This document shows, one piece after another, positions 1 to 9,381 of a stretch of DNA of 64,000 nucleotides. Position 1 is the stretch's first letter; every line of letters begins with the position of its first letter. This stretch comes from Perkinsela sp. pyNocScin1 (lineage: Eukaryota > Euglenozoa > Kinetoplastea > Prokinetoplastida > Perkinselidae), in the NCBI GenBank assembly GCA_964019655.1, contig CAXHTR010000005.1:682001-746000 (forward strand), read 5' to 3'. The position numbers and the translations under genes are program-made. The notes below the pieces were generated by a model that made no database searches, was not told the origin of the DNA, and saw only the letters and a program-made list of their open reading frames with translations.

Positions 1-124
1 AGAGCAGAAGCATTCATCTGCAAAAATATAAAAATTACAAAGTTTGCACGCTAGAGCTTTTGCAGAGAACCCGCTGCTGAAAAAATTATCTTTATGCTCT
101 ATAATGCCTTATAATTTATCTCCC

Positions 125-1498
125 CTACCTATTGTCGATTAAGTACTCCTCGTGTAGCGGGTTTCCTTGGACATTCAGATCGAGATCGCTCGTCACGCTG
201 TGAACCTTTGTGATTCTGTTGTTCGACAGGTTCAGCGTGTGCAGCTCGTTCGAAACGCTCGAGAGATCAACTTCCCCCGTGAACGCGTTGTCCGCAGCAT
301 TGATATCGAGTAGCGCCCCTGGCAAGGCACTTAGGTCGATCTCCCCCCAAAATTTGTTCCCATTGACGTACAGATTCTCGAGCCCCACCGGCAGATCGCG
401 AAAGCTGAATTCCCCGCTAAAGCGGTTATCCTCGATGGAAAACCACTGGAGCGTTCGAGGGAGCTTCGCGCTGCACACTGTCCCCTCAAATCGGTTGCCG
501 TCGATGCACAGTTCGCGCATGGCTGGCGGAATTCCCTCAAAGTCGAACGTCCCGGAGAACCCACAGCTCGCGGCGCTGATGTCAAGCAGTGTGCGCGGCA
601 GGCGAAGCGTGTCGATACTCCCGCCGTATTTGCTTTCATCGACGCGGAGCGTTTGCATGTGCGTCGGTAACAGACCAACGTCGAAACTCCCCGTAAAGCA
701 GTTTTCACCGGCGACAAGCTCGTTCATACCGCGCGGGAGCGAGGCAAAGTCGATGGTTCCGCTCATCTCGTTGTGTGTCACGTTGAGATGCACAAACGTC
801 TCTGGTGGGTTCGCGAATTTGATATCGCCAGTAATTTTGTTGCTGGCGAAGTCGAGGTCTTCGAGGTTCGGGTTGAGCTTGGTCAGGTTGAGCTCCCCTC
901 GAAATTTGTTTGAGTGCGCGAGAATTTGCTTGAGGCCTACTGGTAATTTTGTTAAGTCGACGAGGCCCTCAAAATTATTGCTAGATATGCAGAGTGTCTC
1001 GAGCGCCTTGGGTAGCGCCGTGAAGTCAAGCGTCCCCTCGAAATTATTGAAGCGGACGTCAAATTCTCCGAGCGACTGCGGTATCAGCGATGCGACGATC
1101 GTCCCCTCAAAATAATTTCCCTTCGCCTCGAAGATCATGATCCCTGGGGGAAAGTCTTGCATCGCAAGCGACCCGTGGAGCTGATTGTAGTCGAGGCGGA
1201 GGACCAGCACACTTTCTGGCAGGTAGGCGAAGTTGAGCGTGCCGCCGAGCGCAAACTGTGTCTCGTCCTCCTCGATCCCGTAGTCGATCTCGACGACTTC
1301 TTCCAACTCTTCGCTCATGGCGAGCCCGGGCCACTCCCCAAGGTCGACGTAGTTTCCGTGCTCATCTACGAAGTCCTCTTTCATCTTCACGCCCTCGAAG
1401 AATATCTCGATCCGTGCCTGCTGCGAGAGTGAGGCGGGGTCGAGTCTGCCGAGGCGTAGGTCGCTATCACTCGACAGGGCGAACAGAATTGATTGCAT
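125..1498 (-). CDS. class A LRR protein, 457 aa, about 15 repeats
   Basis: One of the longest class A members. The start is placed at the ATG at 1498 because the protein then opens MQSILFALSSDSD followed by the family helix LGRLD...LSQQARIEI; an in-frame extension upstream lacks family similarity. Residues about 15-75 form the N-cap (DEHGNYVDLGEWPGLAM) without the Cys pair seen in other members. About fifteen 23-residue LRRs follow, with NxFxG turns almost unbroken, and the protein ends with an Asn-rich cap (NGNP-like) and DNR. No transmembrane segment or GPI signal is visible. A protein-binding role is inferred from the fold; the ligand is unknown. Confidence 0.9.
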   Translation of the reverse strand: MQSILFALSSDSDLRLGRLDPASLSQQARIEIFFEGVKMKEDFVDEHGNYVDLGEWPGLAMSEELEEVVEIDYGIEEDETQFALGGTLNFAYLPESVLVLRLDYNQLHGSLAMQDFPPGIMIFEAKGNYFEGTIVASLIPQSLGEFDVRFNNFEGTLDFTALPKALETLCISSNNFEGLVDLTKLPVGLKQILAHSNKFRGELNLTKLNPNLEDLDFASNKITGDIKFANPPETFVHLNVTHNEMSGTIDFASLPRGMNELVAGENCFTGSFDVGLLPTHMQTLRVDESKYGGSIDTLRLPRTLLDISAASCGFSGTFDFEGIPPAMRELCIDGNRFEGTVCSAKLPRTLQWFSIEDNRFSGEFSFRDLPVGLENLYVNGNKFWGEIDLSALPGALLDINAADNAFTGEVDLSSVSNELHTLNLSNNRITKVHSVTSDLDLNVQGNPLHEEYLIDNR

Positions 1499-1673
1499 TT
1501 CTACTACTACGAAAATTTTGATTGAATTTATCAAAGAATGTCTGAATCCTGTCTGACTCACTCGGCAGTGGCTACTAATTTTATTCTTTACTATGTTATA
1601 TACCGATGACTGAGTATCTTGGATACTACTCACAGCAGGGTTTCAATGCCGAAGATGCAAATCGAGACAGATT

Positions 1674-3023
1674 TTAATATAAACGACTGAGCCACTCGAT
1701 ATTTGGCTTTCGCTGCGCCTCTATGCCCTTGTCATAGCAGACCCGCTTCTGCCTGAAAACGCGCCCGTTCACGTTCTTTACCTCGTCGATTTCGTTGCCG
1801 CAGAGATTGACGTACCTGAGATGCTTTCCGATGGCCCCGAGCTGGACTGTCCGCTGCCGTATCAAATTCTCGGAAGCGTCAAATATTTCCATTTTCTCCC
1901 AATTCTGATCGGATTTCGCGACAATGCGGCTGAACATGTTCTCTTGGAGAAAAACGTCGACTGGGACACTATTTCCGAACTGTATGTCGCCGTGCAGCGA
2001 GTTCTTCGACAAGTCGATTTTCCTGACTTTTTCGGAGAGTTGACGCAAGTCGATGGCGCCTGTGAGCAAATTGGATCCCAAGTCAATCGACGTGATCGAC
2101 TTGGGAATTTTGCCGATGTCGAGCGTGCCCTTGACGGCGTTGTTGCGGACGTTGATTTCAGCTACTCCAGCCATGCTTCGCCAGGCGATGGCCGAAAATT
2201 GGTTTTCTGCTGCGATTATACAAAAAGAGCCTCTCTTACTGGGAATCTTCGCGTGCAATCGCAATTCCCCCGAGAAAGCGTTCTTCGTCACTCTATGCTT
2301 ACAAATTTCGTCTTGCAATCCCCCAAAATGGAACCCGAAGAGCGGCATTGGGCCCAAAAAATCGTTGGAATCAAGCTGAAGTTCTCGAACAGAGTCTGGC
2401 ATCTGCGACACATCGAGAGACCCTGAAAATTTGTTCTTGCTGAGGTTGATGCAGCGCATTCCTCCTGGGAGCTTCGTCAGATTGACACTTCCCGTGAAAA
2501 CGTTATCGCACACACTCAAGTCTACCATTGCGTGTGGGAGGCTCGTCAGGTCGAGGGACCCGAACAGCAGGTTTCTTTCAAGTCTGAGCATCTGAAGCGC
2601 GTGTGGTAAGTCTCCCGTCTCGAGTGTCGTCTTAAGGTAAATGTTCGGTCGGTAATGCGATCCGTAGAGCAATTGGGTCCGAATGTCAATGGACTCCACA
2701 GCGTGGGGAAAGACAGCGGCAGAGAAATTCACGAGCCGAATTTCGTGAATTCGCACGCGCTTGACAGTGCTCGGCAGCCACTGCAAGTCGAGCACGCCAC
2801 GATCGTCCTTGTTGAGGCCCCTGCTCGTGTACCAGTCGATAGATATGACTTTGCCCTCGGCGTCGAATTCGAGGCCCTTCCACGCTCGGATGTCATAGGT
2901 GTAAAAACCATGTGTTTTTCCGACGAGAAGATGCATTATATGTTCTTGCGTTAGTGTGGCATACTCAAGGTCGATTGGCGGTGTTGCTTCACGCTCAATG
3001 GCAAAAAGTAAGCTGATGTGCAT
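1674..3023 (-). CDS. divergent class A LRR protein, 449 aa
   Basis: The start is set at the ATG at 3023 (MHISLLFAIERE), which matches the short leaders of the family. The N-terminal helix is unusual (LEYATLTQEHIMHLL instead of GRVD...MELL) and the cap lacks Cys. About twelve LRRs follow; several are irregular, with a long insertion near the repeat containing FHFGGLQDEICKHR, and the C-terminus ends EVKNVNGRVFRQ and a Cys-containing tail. A 12-G run (C12 on the coding strand) lies 40 nt upstream, and the frame is open through it to another ATG at 3113, so an extended isoform cannot be excluded. It follows its neighbour on the same strand with a 134-bp gap. Confidence 0.85.
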   Translation of the reverse strand: MHISLLFAIEREATPPIDLEYATLTQEHIMHLLVGKTHGFYTYDIRAWKGLEFDAEGKVISIDWYTSRGLNKDDRGVLDLQWLPSTVKRVRIHEIRLVNFSAAVFPHAVESIDIRTQLLYGSHYRPNIYLKTTLETGDLPHALQMLRLERNLLFGSLDLTSLPHAMVDLSVCDNVFTGSVNLTKLPGGMRCINLSKNKFSGSLDVSQMPDSVRELQLDSNDFLGPMPLFGFHFGGLQDEICKHRVTKNAFSGELRLHAKIPSKRGSFCIIAAENQFSAIAWRSMAGVAEINVRNNAVKGTLDIGKIPKSITSIDLGSNLLTGAIDLRQLSEKVRKIDLSKNSLHGDIQFGNSVPVDVFLQENMFSRIVAKSDQNWEKMEIFDASENLIRQRTVQLGAIGKHLRYVNLCGNEIDEVKNVNGRVFRQKRVCYDKGIEAQRKPNIEWLSRLY

Positions 3024-3062
3024 GAGTATTGGTAAAAAGATAAACGGAAGATATTTTTTTTT

Positions 3063-3074
3063 GGGGGGGGGGGG
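3063..3074. repeat. poly-G/C homopolymer, 12 bp, followed by an A-run on the coding strand
   Basis: Twelve consecutive G on the plus strand (C12 then A9 in the sense of the minus-strand gene). It lies between two in-frame ATGs (3113 and 3023) of the LRR gene. It could act as part of a polypyrimidine tract in the 5' leader, or be a slippage-prone site. Confidence 0.8.
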
Positions 3075-3157
3075 ATATAGGAAGATCGCATGAAGGAGTG
3101 CCCTCCTTTTCATAGATATCCACGGATCACCTTTCAGGCACAACTTTTACTTATTAC

Positions 3158-4189
3158 TCAAATTTCATCGCTTTCAACAATGATAACATCATTTCCGTTT
3201 GACCACTGCGAAGCCAACTTTTTGTACTTAGCATACTCAGAAATATCGATTGTTCCACACATCCCGTTGTTCTCCAGCGAAAGCGATTGCAATGTCGCAG
3301 GTAAATTTCCTAAAACGGGCGGGATTGCTATGCGATTGGCAGCGAGGTTGAGCCACGTGAGCGATCGCGGCAGCTTCGACACGTCAATTGGGCCTGTGAT
3401 TTTGTTGCTTTGGAGGTCGAGGCTCAGCAATGTTTCCGGCAGCCGAGAAAGGTCGACTTCCCCTTCGAGCGAATTTGACGCGAGGTTGAGCTTTTCGAGA
3501 TTCGGCGGCAAGGCAGATAGATCAACTGTCCCTGACATGGGGTTTCCGTATATTTTAATCTCGCGGAGCTTTCGAGGAGCCTTCGATAAGTGAAAAATGG
3601 CTCTGAGATTCATATGGCCAAGACTGAGGTACTCGAGCGCCTGTGGAGCTTTGGAGAAATCAGCGACACCGTGCACATCATTCTCCACGCCAGCAATGGT
3701 TGAAATACACAGAACGCGGACCGATGGCGGAAAATCAGCGAAGCGCAACTCCCCGGCCTCCAGCCTGCACTGAAAGAGAATGAGCTCCTGGAGGCCGCTC
3801 GAAAAGGTCTTGAAGTCAATTTTGACCGGCGCATAGCTAATCTGCACTTTTTGCAGCCGTGCGGCGGTTTCAAGGAGCTCACAGCCCAGGCGCACTACTT
3901 CAATGCGCTCAACGCTGTCAGGCAGCCAGCGCAGCGCCAGTTTGCCATCCTGCGGGTCCTGATATAGATGCGATGGGTACCAGTTCAGCTTTTTGACAAG
4001 GCCTTCAGTGATCGTAAGGCCACTCCATTCTTCGATATCCTTGAAGTTGCTGTGCGGGTCCTTGAAGAGACGCTCGATCGACGTCCCCACGACAACAAAC
4101 TCCATCAGCGACTGCTGGGACATGGTGAGGCGATCAACACGGCCGAGTGCTGGGATGTCTGCTGCAAGAGCGAATAGAGCAGATACCAT
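3158..4189 (-). CDS. class A LRR protein, 343 aa
   Basis: Starts at the ATG at 4189 (MVSALFALAADIPALGRVDRLTMSQQSLMEF), a textbook class A opening; the upstream in-frame extension is not family-like. The cap EWSGLTITEGLVKKLNW lacks the Cys pair. The first repeats are irregular (one reads FFQ-like LILFQCRLEAGELRF), then five regular 23-residue LRRs (LPPNLEKLNLASNSLEGEVDLSR and neighbours). The end is short and acidic (VIIVESDEI) rather than the common VVDxNG cap. It lies between the gene ending at 1674 and a decayed relative upstream at 4312-4931. Confidence 0.88.
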   Translation of the reverse strand: MVSALFALAADIPALGRVDRLTMSQQSLMEFVVVGTSIERLFKDPHSNFKDIEEWSGLTITEGLVKKLNWYPSHLYQDPQDGKLALRWLPDSVERIEVVRLGCELLETAARLQKVQISYAPVKIDFKTFSSGLQELILFQCRLEAGELRFADFPPSVRVLCISTIAGVENDVHGVADFSKAPQALEYLSLGHMNLRAIFHLSKAPRKLREIKIYGNPMSGTVDLSALPPNLEKLNLASNSLEGEVDLSRLPETLLSLDLQSNKITGPIDVSKLPRSLTWLNLAANRIAIPPVLGNLPATLQSLSLENNGMCGTIDISEYAKYKKLASQWSNGNDVIIVESDEI

Positions 4190-4311
4190 GAAGTGAAAAG
4201 TGGGTGATGAAGAGAAGAATAGAAACAGAAAGAAAGCAGAATGATCTATTGCAAAGAATTTAAAGCCCAAAATCGTAAGAACAATTTGCGTGAACGCATA
4301 GTCTCTTACCA

Positions 4312-4931
4312 TCAGTACAGAGCTCTCTCTATTTCATACGAGTGCTCAAAATCAAATTCTTTGATCTTGCAAGTCCGAAAGTCGAGCCGAAGTGTGCTCG
4401 GTGGAAGCCCACCTACATCCTCTCAATATTGACATTTTACTCTCGAATTTCCCATGTCACAACCCTCTTTGGAATGCTGTGCACGCTTGAAATGCCTTGA
4501 ATTTGATTGCTGAGTTACATAAATGTCTGAAGCAGAGGTGGCAGCGTGCCTAAATCAATAGTCCATGTAAAATCACAGCGTTGGATGCAAAATTGCGCTT
4601 GACCTCGCGGTTGACTGCTCGTGTTCACTTCGCCAACCAAGGACTAGCCAAATATGCTCAATCTCTAGAGGTCAGAAGGACAGAAATCGAAGTTGATCGA
4701 TCCTTTGAGCTTTATATAGAAGTCATGCCAGTCTATGAGACTTATGCTCTTGTCTTTGTGGCACTTTGTTCTGACCCACGTGCATGCAATATCTACGATG
4801 CCACCAAGCTCGGTGCGAGAATCACTCAAGTTCCCAGGGTGAAGAGAAGCTCGATAAACTGCTGCTCGGATAGCATCGATCTATCAACACACTCACATAC
4901 AGTCAGTGCAAAGGGCAAAAATGGCCATCAT
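4312..4931 (-). pseudogene. decayed class A LRR pseudogene
   Basis: No long ORF exists here, but the minus strand read in shifting frames restores the family order: MAIFALCTD (leader, from 4931), then VDRSMLSEQQFIELLF (the GRVD/MELL helix), then ACTWVRTKC and ISLIDW (the Cys-containing N-cap), then LRR pieces such as GSINFDF, GEVNTS, TIDLGTLPPLLQTF and finally LPPSTLRLDFRTCKIKEF before a stop at 4312-4314. At least two frameshifts and several stops separate them. It is collinear with the flanking minus-strand genes, so it is an old gene copy rather than a translocated fragment. Confidence 0.75.
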
Positions 4932-5050
4932 ATTTTATCAAAAATGAAATAAAAGGTGTGAGTAATGTATGCACATGCGCCTCACCAAAGATATCTTTAG
5001 ATTATTTATTTATCATCATCGTCTATCATTTATCATTTCATCTTTGACTC

Positions 5051-5719
5051 TCACTCATCATCTTCTAAGGGAACAAACGTTACGCGCTTGTCCTTCTGTG
5101 GACAGTAACACTGAATTTCCTTTGCTTGCGAGAAACGGATGGCTTGGAGCGATTCGGGAAATAACGCAGCGTCGTAAAAAACACTTTCAAACTGATTTCG
5201 AGAGAAGTTTATAATTTGAAGCGTTTCTGGGAGTTGAAGTAACGATATATTCCCTGAAAGACCATTATCGCTGACGTCCATCTTGCATAGCCCTTGTGGA
5301 AGCTGCGACATATCAGGCGTTCCGAGAAGCTCGCAAGAGGTCGCAGTGAGATGCTGCAAGTGTCGTGGGAGAAGCTTCGTTTCGAGATCCTGGCTGATGG
5401 CAAAACGGTCAAGCTCAATGAGTTGAACCGTCTGCGGAGCCCATCTGAGATCTACCTTCTTAAGTGTGATCGAGTACTTCCATTCAATACGCTTTACCCA
5501 ACCAGAATCACATCGGACTCCACTCCAACCGCAGCATATTTTTGCGATTTCAGGTCGCACAATAACGCGCGACACCATCAGCGCAGCCTGTTTGAAGCCA
5601 TCCGTGTGAACGCAGGCGAAGCGCTCCATGCTTTTTTGCTGAAGCCTCTCTTCGCTTTTTGAAATTTTTTCGTCTGCAGCGTGCAGGAAACTCAGCAGAG
5701 ATAGTATTGATACGAACAT
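5051..5719 (-). CDS. short LRR protein with Cys cap, class B-like, 222 aa
   Basis: The protein starts MFVSILSLLSFLHAADEK, one of the more convincing secretory signals in the window (hydrophobic core then AAD). The cap CCGWSGVRCDSGWVKRIEW carries the CxW.GxxC pair. About five LRRs follow (LPRHLQHL, LPQGLCKMDVSDNGLSG, LPETLQIINFSRNQF), and the tail is charged with two close Cys (QCYCPQKDKR) and ends EDDE. It resembles the plus-strand pseudogene at 33516-34187 in its WAP/YAPNTVQ first repeat. A secreted binding protein is the best guess. Confidence 0.87.
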   Translation of the reverse strand: MFVSILSLLSFLHAADEKISKSEERLQQKSMERFACVHTDGFKQAALMVSRVIVRPEIAKICCGWSGVRCDSGWVKRIEWKYSITLKKVDLRWAPQTVQLIELDRFAISQDLETKLLPRHLQHLTATSCELLGTPDMSQLPQGLCKMDVSDNGLSGNISLLQLPETLQIINFSRNQFESVFYDAALFPESLQAIRFSQAKEIQCYCPQKDKRVTFVPLEDDE

Positions 5720-5852
5720 TTGATATTCTTCTTTTCAGAAAAATGGGAGCAAGATTATTGAGAAACAGAGCACCCCAGTTGGCAAATGCCATCTGGGAAA
5801 TTTATCTTTTATTTCAAAAAAGCCCGCTCATTCGTTATTTTATCACTGACCT

Positions 5853-6800
5853 TCATGGGTCAAAGTGTTTCATTTCTGGATGTTCATGCCATTTGGACTT
5901 CTCCTTGAACTCCAGCTTTGCTCCGCCTGCAGTGAAAATCACAGGATTTCCATTTCCGCCTATTTTACACCTCAATGTTGAAGGAAGTTTTCCGCAGATA
6001 TCAACTTCGCTTACCTCGTTGTGCTCAAGATTAATTGCCTTTATCATTGGTGGAAGTGAGGAAAGGCACATAGATCCCGAAAAATGATTGTTATTGAGGT
6101 GTAAGTACTCCATCCTCTTCGGTAGCTCGGAGAAGATCGGACATCCCTTCAATTCATTCGTCCCAAGAGACAATCGCTGCAGCGATACATTCGAATTCGT
6201 CAGGTCGACACTTCCACTGAAATTGTTCTTTGAAAAGTTCAGAACGCGAAGCTTCTCAGGAAGATTCCCGAGACAGATACTACCCGAGAGCTTATTTTCA
6301 TAGAGATAGAGAAGCTCAAGAAGCGTTGGAAGCCTGGACAGATGGATTGTCCCGGACATCTGATTCATTGCAGCGTCAAACTCATAAAGATTCTCAGGTA
6401 ACGTATCAAGAGCGAGACAACCCTCAATGAGATTGGAAATAATGACGAAGTACTTGAGTGATGCAGGTAGGCAGCCGTTTGGAAACGTACCGTGTAGCTT
6501 CCGAAATCTGCTATCAAAATTTTTGACCGTATCCGGCATATATTCCATGTGCAGCTTCCCTTACAATTTTCCAAGAACATGGGTCCGCCACCATTTAATT
6601 TCCCGCACATTCATGCCATCATCCACTTCTGTATGTGGCCAATTCCGAATGTTTTTGAAATCCCCATTCTCTTCGTAAAACATGCTTGCAGACTCTAAAT
6701 CGCCGACCATGAGCTCAAGGAGTGTCTGATGTGGGAGGCATTGCACATCAAAGCGACCGACAGCGCCTTCAATAGCTAAAATCTTTACTATGAGAATCAT
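5853..6800 (-). pseudogene. class A LRR gene interrupted by one in-frame TAA
   Basis: A full class A gene in one frame: MILIVKILAIEGAVGRFDVQCLPHQTLLEL, a cap (NWPHTEVDDGMNVREIKWW), then MEYMPDTVKNF and about nine LRRs ending in an ICGKLPSTL/NGNPVIF cap. A single TAA at 6561-6563 falls just before GKLHMEYMP, where relatives read a Gly-Ser-Ile-Asp run. Nothing else is broken. It is called a pseudogene, but read-through cannot be excluded. The start could also be the ATG at 6818. Confidence 0.75.
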
Positions 6801-7046
6801 GGAAAAATTCAATGTCATAAGAGTTACTGAAAAATAAGCAGACCACATAAGCTCAAATGCTAAGCAATACAAAAGAAACAATCTTGTGCATAACCAACCT
6901 ACAAGATACATCAGATACAATCAATTGCAAGAGCATCACTCAAGAGCTCATACTTAAGTAAATTTCATAGAAGAATGATCACATGGAAGAAATTTGTACC
7001 GGCTGGATCCAATTGCAACATAAGTGAATGCTGGTGCATCTGCTGC

Positions 7047-7085
7047 ACCTAATTGCAACACGATTTTTAAATGTTGCAATTAGGT
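7047..7085. repeat. perfect 14-bp inverted repeat with TTGCAAC core
   Basis: ACCTAATTGCAACA (7047-7060) and its exact reverse complement (7072-7085) flank an 11-nt loop. Further TTGCAA copies lie at about 7010 and 7094. A near-identical hairpin with the same loop length lies at 21947-21983, also in a divergent strand-switch region. It may be a terminus of a small mobile element or a regulatory site. Confidence 0.7.
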
Positions 7086-7367
7086 CCAACATTGTTGCAA
7101 TTAGGTCCAGCAACTATTTTTGTTGCATCGAGCCTTATAACTGACCGGAGACATGACGGATCTGTATAAACATTGATGTTTTTCGCTGTGAAAACGTCAT
7201 GGAGAAAGATGAACTGCATCGAAAGTGGCAGGTGTTGAAGATCGAGGGCTCTCGAAGTCCCTACGCAAAATACGTGGTAAACTCTGATGAAGTGAAGTAT
7301 TGTGCATGGGGTGCTAAGAGAATGTCATTTCTGAGCTATTCATCTTTCTATTGCAGGGTTTCAATTT

Positions 7368-7385
7368 GGTGGTAAATTTACCACC
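7368..7385. repeat. perfect 18-bp palindrome GGTGGTAAATTTACCACC
   Basis: A self-complementary 18-mer with another GGTGGTAAAT directly after it (7387) and one more at 8284, on the far side of the hAT transposase relic. The spacing suggests subterminal transposase-binding motifs of the element, though a conclusive terminal repeat was not found. Confidence 0.55.
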
Positions 7386-7615
7386 AGGTGGTAAATAGCA
7401 CTTTTTCAAATTTCATTTTCCGAATTTTTTTGTCGATAACTTCGATGGTACGTTTTGCTATGGAGGACTTGGGGAATTTTTCCCGACGATTGCATAAATA
7501 TTGCATGACTGATGAAGTACTGTTTCGTTGATTGATACTGTACTGTTGTTTGGTTGGTTGATACTGTACTGTACTGTCGGTTGGTTTAAAATCCCGCTTC
7601 ACATACGAGAACCCT

Positions 7616-8091
7616 GTGACAAAAAAGAAGAAAGATCTTCTGAAATACAAGAAATGGCTCAAAGATCTATTTTACGATGATACTCTCGAGGAGAAAATGC
7701 CCCCGTCTGTAAACAGGAGACTTGATACATACGTACATGTATGCGTGCGAACCCAGATATCAAGAAGCTATATGATCAGTGCGAGAGCACAGAACACTTC
7801 TGGTGCAACATAATGCACTTTAATCCAAACATCGCAAAGATAGCACTTAGAAAGATTCTTCCTTTCGCCACTACCGTCATTGTTGAGAGAGGCTTCATAA
7901 GGATGATAGGTCTGAAGACAAACAACCGCCAACGAGTTCAGACTATCGCACAAGAGACACGCGTATGTCTTTCCAAAGTCAGGCAACGTTTTGAAGAATC
8001 AGTGGCATCGAAGAATTCAAATCAAGTGCACTCTCAAATTCAATCATATTCGGCTAGAAAAAAATGGGCTCTAGGCTATTCATTGGGCTAG
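7616..8091 (+). pseudogene. hAT-family transposase relic (C-terminal dimerisation region)
   Basis: Two overlapping plus-strand frames join through a frameshift near 7740. The second carries EHFWCNIMHFNPNIAKIALRK then LPFATTVIVERGF and KTNNRQRV, ending in RVCLSKV. This is the order of the hAT dimerisation domain of ZBED5/SCAND3-like transposases (FW..., LP..T...E..FS, K...R.RL, LS.I). The BED finger and catalytic core are missing, and no start context is present, so it is a dead fragment. It lies in a divergent strand-switch region and may derive from the family that mobilised the MITE at 54235-54870. Confidence 0.7.
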
Positions 8092-8532
8092 TTATCACAG
8101 TCAGGTCAAGCATACTTCTTCAAAGCATTCTTCAATTCACATTTTTCCTATTCCTAGAAAGTTTTGGATTACGATTCTAAAATGATCAAAGCAGCAGATA
8201 CAGGATCCAGTACAGGATCCAGAATTGGCCAACAAAAAATTTCAAATATTTACTGTCCATTCTATCACCGGACGAAAATAAGTGGTGGTAAATGGGTTCT
8301 GAAATTTTTGAATTTTGCTGAAACAGTGCAGTTTCATTACAGTGCGCAACTTTAGTGCAAAATAGCTCGATGATAGTAATGAATACAGGATATATTCCAT
8401 TGATTCTCAATTGTGCAAGTTACATCTGTTGAAAATTCTTCCTTCATCACTAATTTTTTCGAGAATGCATGCATCAAGCTACTGATAATTACTGACAACA
8501 TGCATACGTGTCGCTCATACTCCTAAATTACA
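8092..8532. other. intergenic, 441 bp
   Basis: AT-rich sequence between the hAT relic and the next LRR gene. It holds a short direct repeat of CAGGATCCAG near 8201-8222 and a GGTGGTAAAT motif at 8284. No coding remnant was seen. Confidence 0.5.
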
Positions 8533-9255
8533 ATGATAAGTCTTGTTACAGCCCACCTTCATCTTGTTATTGTGGAACCTGCCGAGAACCTTGGCCGCAT
8601 AAACTATGATTGCATGACACAGCAGACACTCATGGAGCTTTTGGTACAAGGAATTTACGATAAAGATAGGTTTCTGAGTGCAGATGGAACATTCCTTGAC
8701 CTTAAATATTGGGAAGGTATCGAATGCACACCTGATGGGGGGAATGTTAAGCGAATCGAGTGGTCGCTCTATTTCCACAAGGCTGGAACGATAGACCTCC
8801 AATGGGTGCCCCCTACAGTCGAACGGATAGATCTTTTTGGATCTTTGCTCCACATAACGAACTTTGATAAGCTTACACCGTCACTAGAAAAATTCAACTA
8901 TGGCAATAATGAAGTGCGGGATAAGATGCAGAATTTTCAACTTCCCGAAAACTTGCGCAGCATACGCTTGCAAGATAACTTCATTTCAGGAACGGTTGAC
9001 TTAGGAGATTTTCCATTTAATCTCCGTGTTTTTGATGCAGATGGGAACGATCTTCATGGGACATTGGACCTAGACAAACTTCGGTCTCCTATAAAAGAGG
9101 TTGGGCTTGCAAACAATAATTTTGAAGGAATGATTTTCTTCGATAGTTTGCCAGCTACCCTGAAGGAGCTTCGGCTCGGAGAAAATCGATTTTTCCCGAG
9201 CGTTTGCTGGGAAAAGTTATATGAGATTTTGAAGCATAATTCTATGGAAAACTAA
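8533..9255 (+). CDS. class A LRR protein, C-terminally truncated, 240 aa
   Basis: First gene of a plus-strand cluster. The opening MISLVTAHLHLVIVEPAENLGRINYDCMTQQTLMELL is family-like, with a slightly longer leader. The cap YWEGIECTPDGGNVKRIEW keeps only the second Cys. About six LRRs follow, then the frame ends abruptly at MEN. Directly downstream another frame continues with FYGKLNCRAADNAF, an LRR-like piece, so a frameshift near 9240 has probably removed the last repeats. It may still make a shortened protein. Confidence 0.78.
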   Translation: MISLVTAHLHLVIVEPAENLGRINYDCMTQQTLMELLVQGIYDKDRFLSADGTFLDLKYWEGIECTPDGGNVKRIEWSLYFHKAGTIDLQWVPPTVERIDLFGSLLHITNFDKLTPSLEKFNYGNNEVRDKMQNFQLPENLRSIRLQDNFISGTVDLGDFPFNLRVFDADGNDLHGTLDLDKLRSPIKEVGLANNNFEGMIFFDSLPATLKELRLGENRFFPSVCWEKLYEILKHNSMEN

Positions 9256-9381
9256 ATTGTCGTGCAGCAGATAACGCCTTTCATCAATGGTGAACACCTC
9301 AGAAAACCTTCGCTCATTTGTTGTAATTGCTCTCAAGTACTTCATGAATGAAACCTTTAATCTCCTGATTTTTCCAATATA

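Noticed and set aside
210-1115. 301-codon plus-strand open frame opposite the first LRR gene
   Set aside because: It mirrors the repeats of the minus-strand gene, begins without an ATG context and shows Ser/Pro-rich antisense composition. It is a shadow of the LRR periodicity.
7501-7600. Microsatellite-like TTGATACTGTACTGT copies
   Set aside because: Only two imperfect copies exist; too little to call a repeat array.
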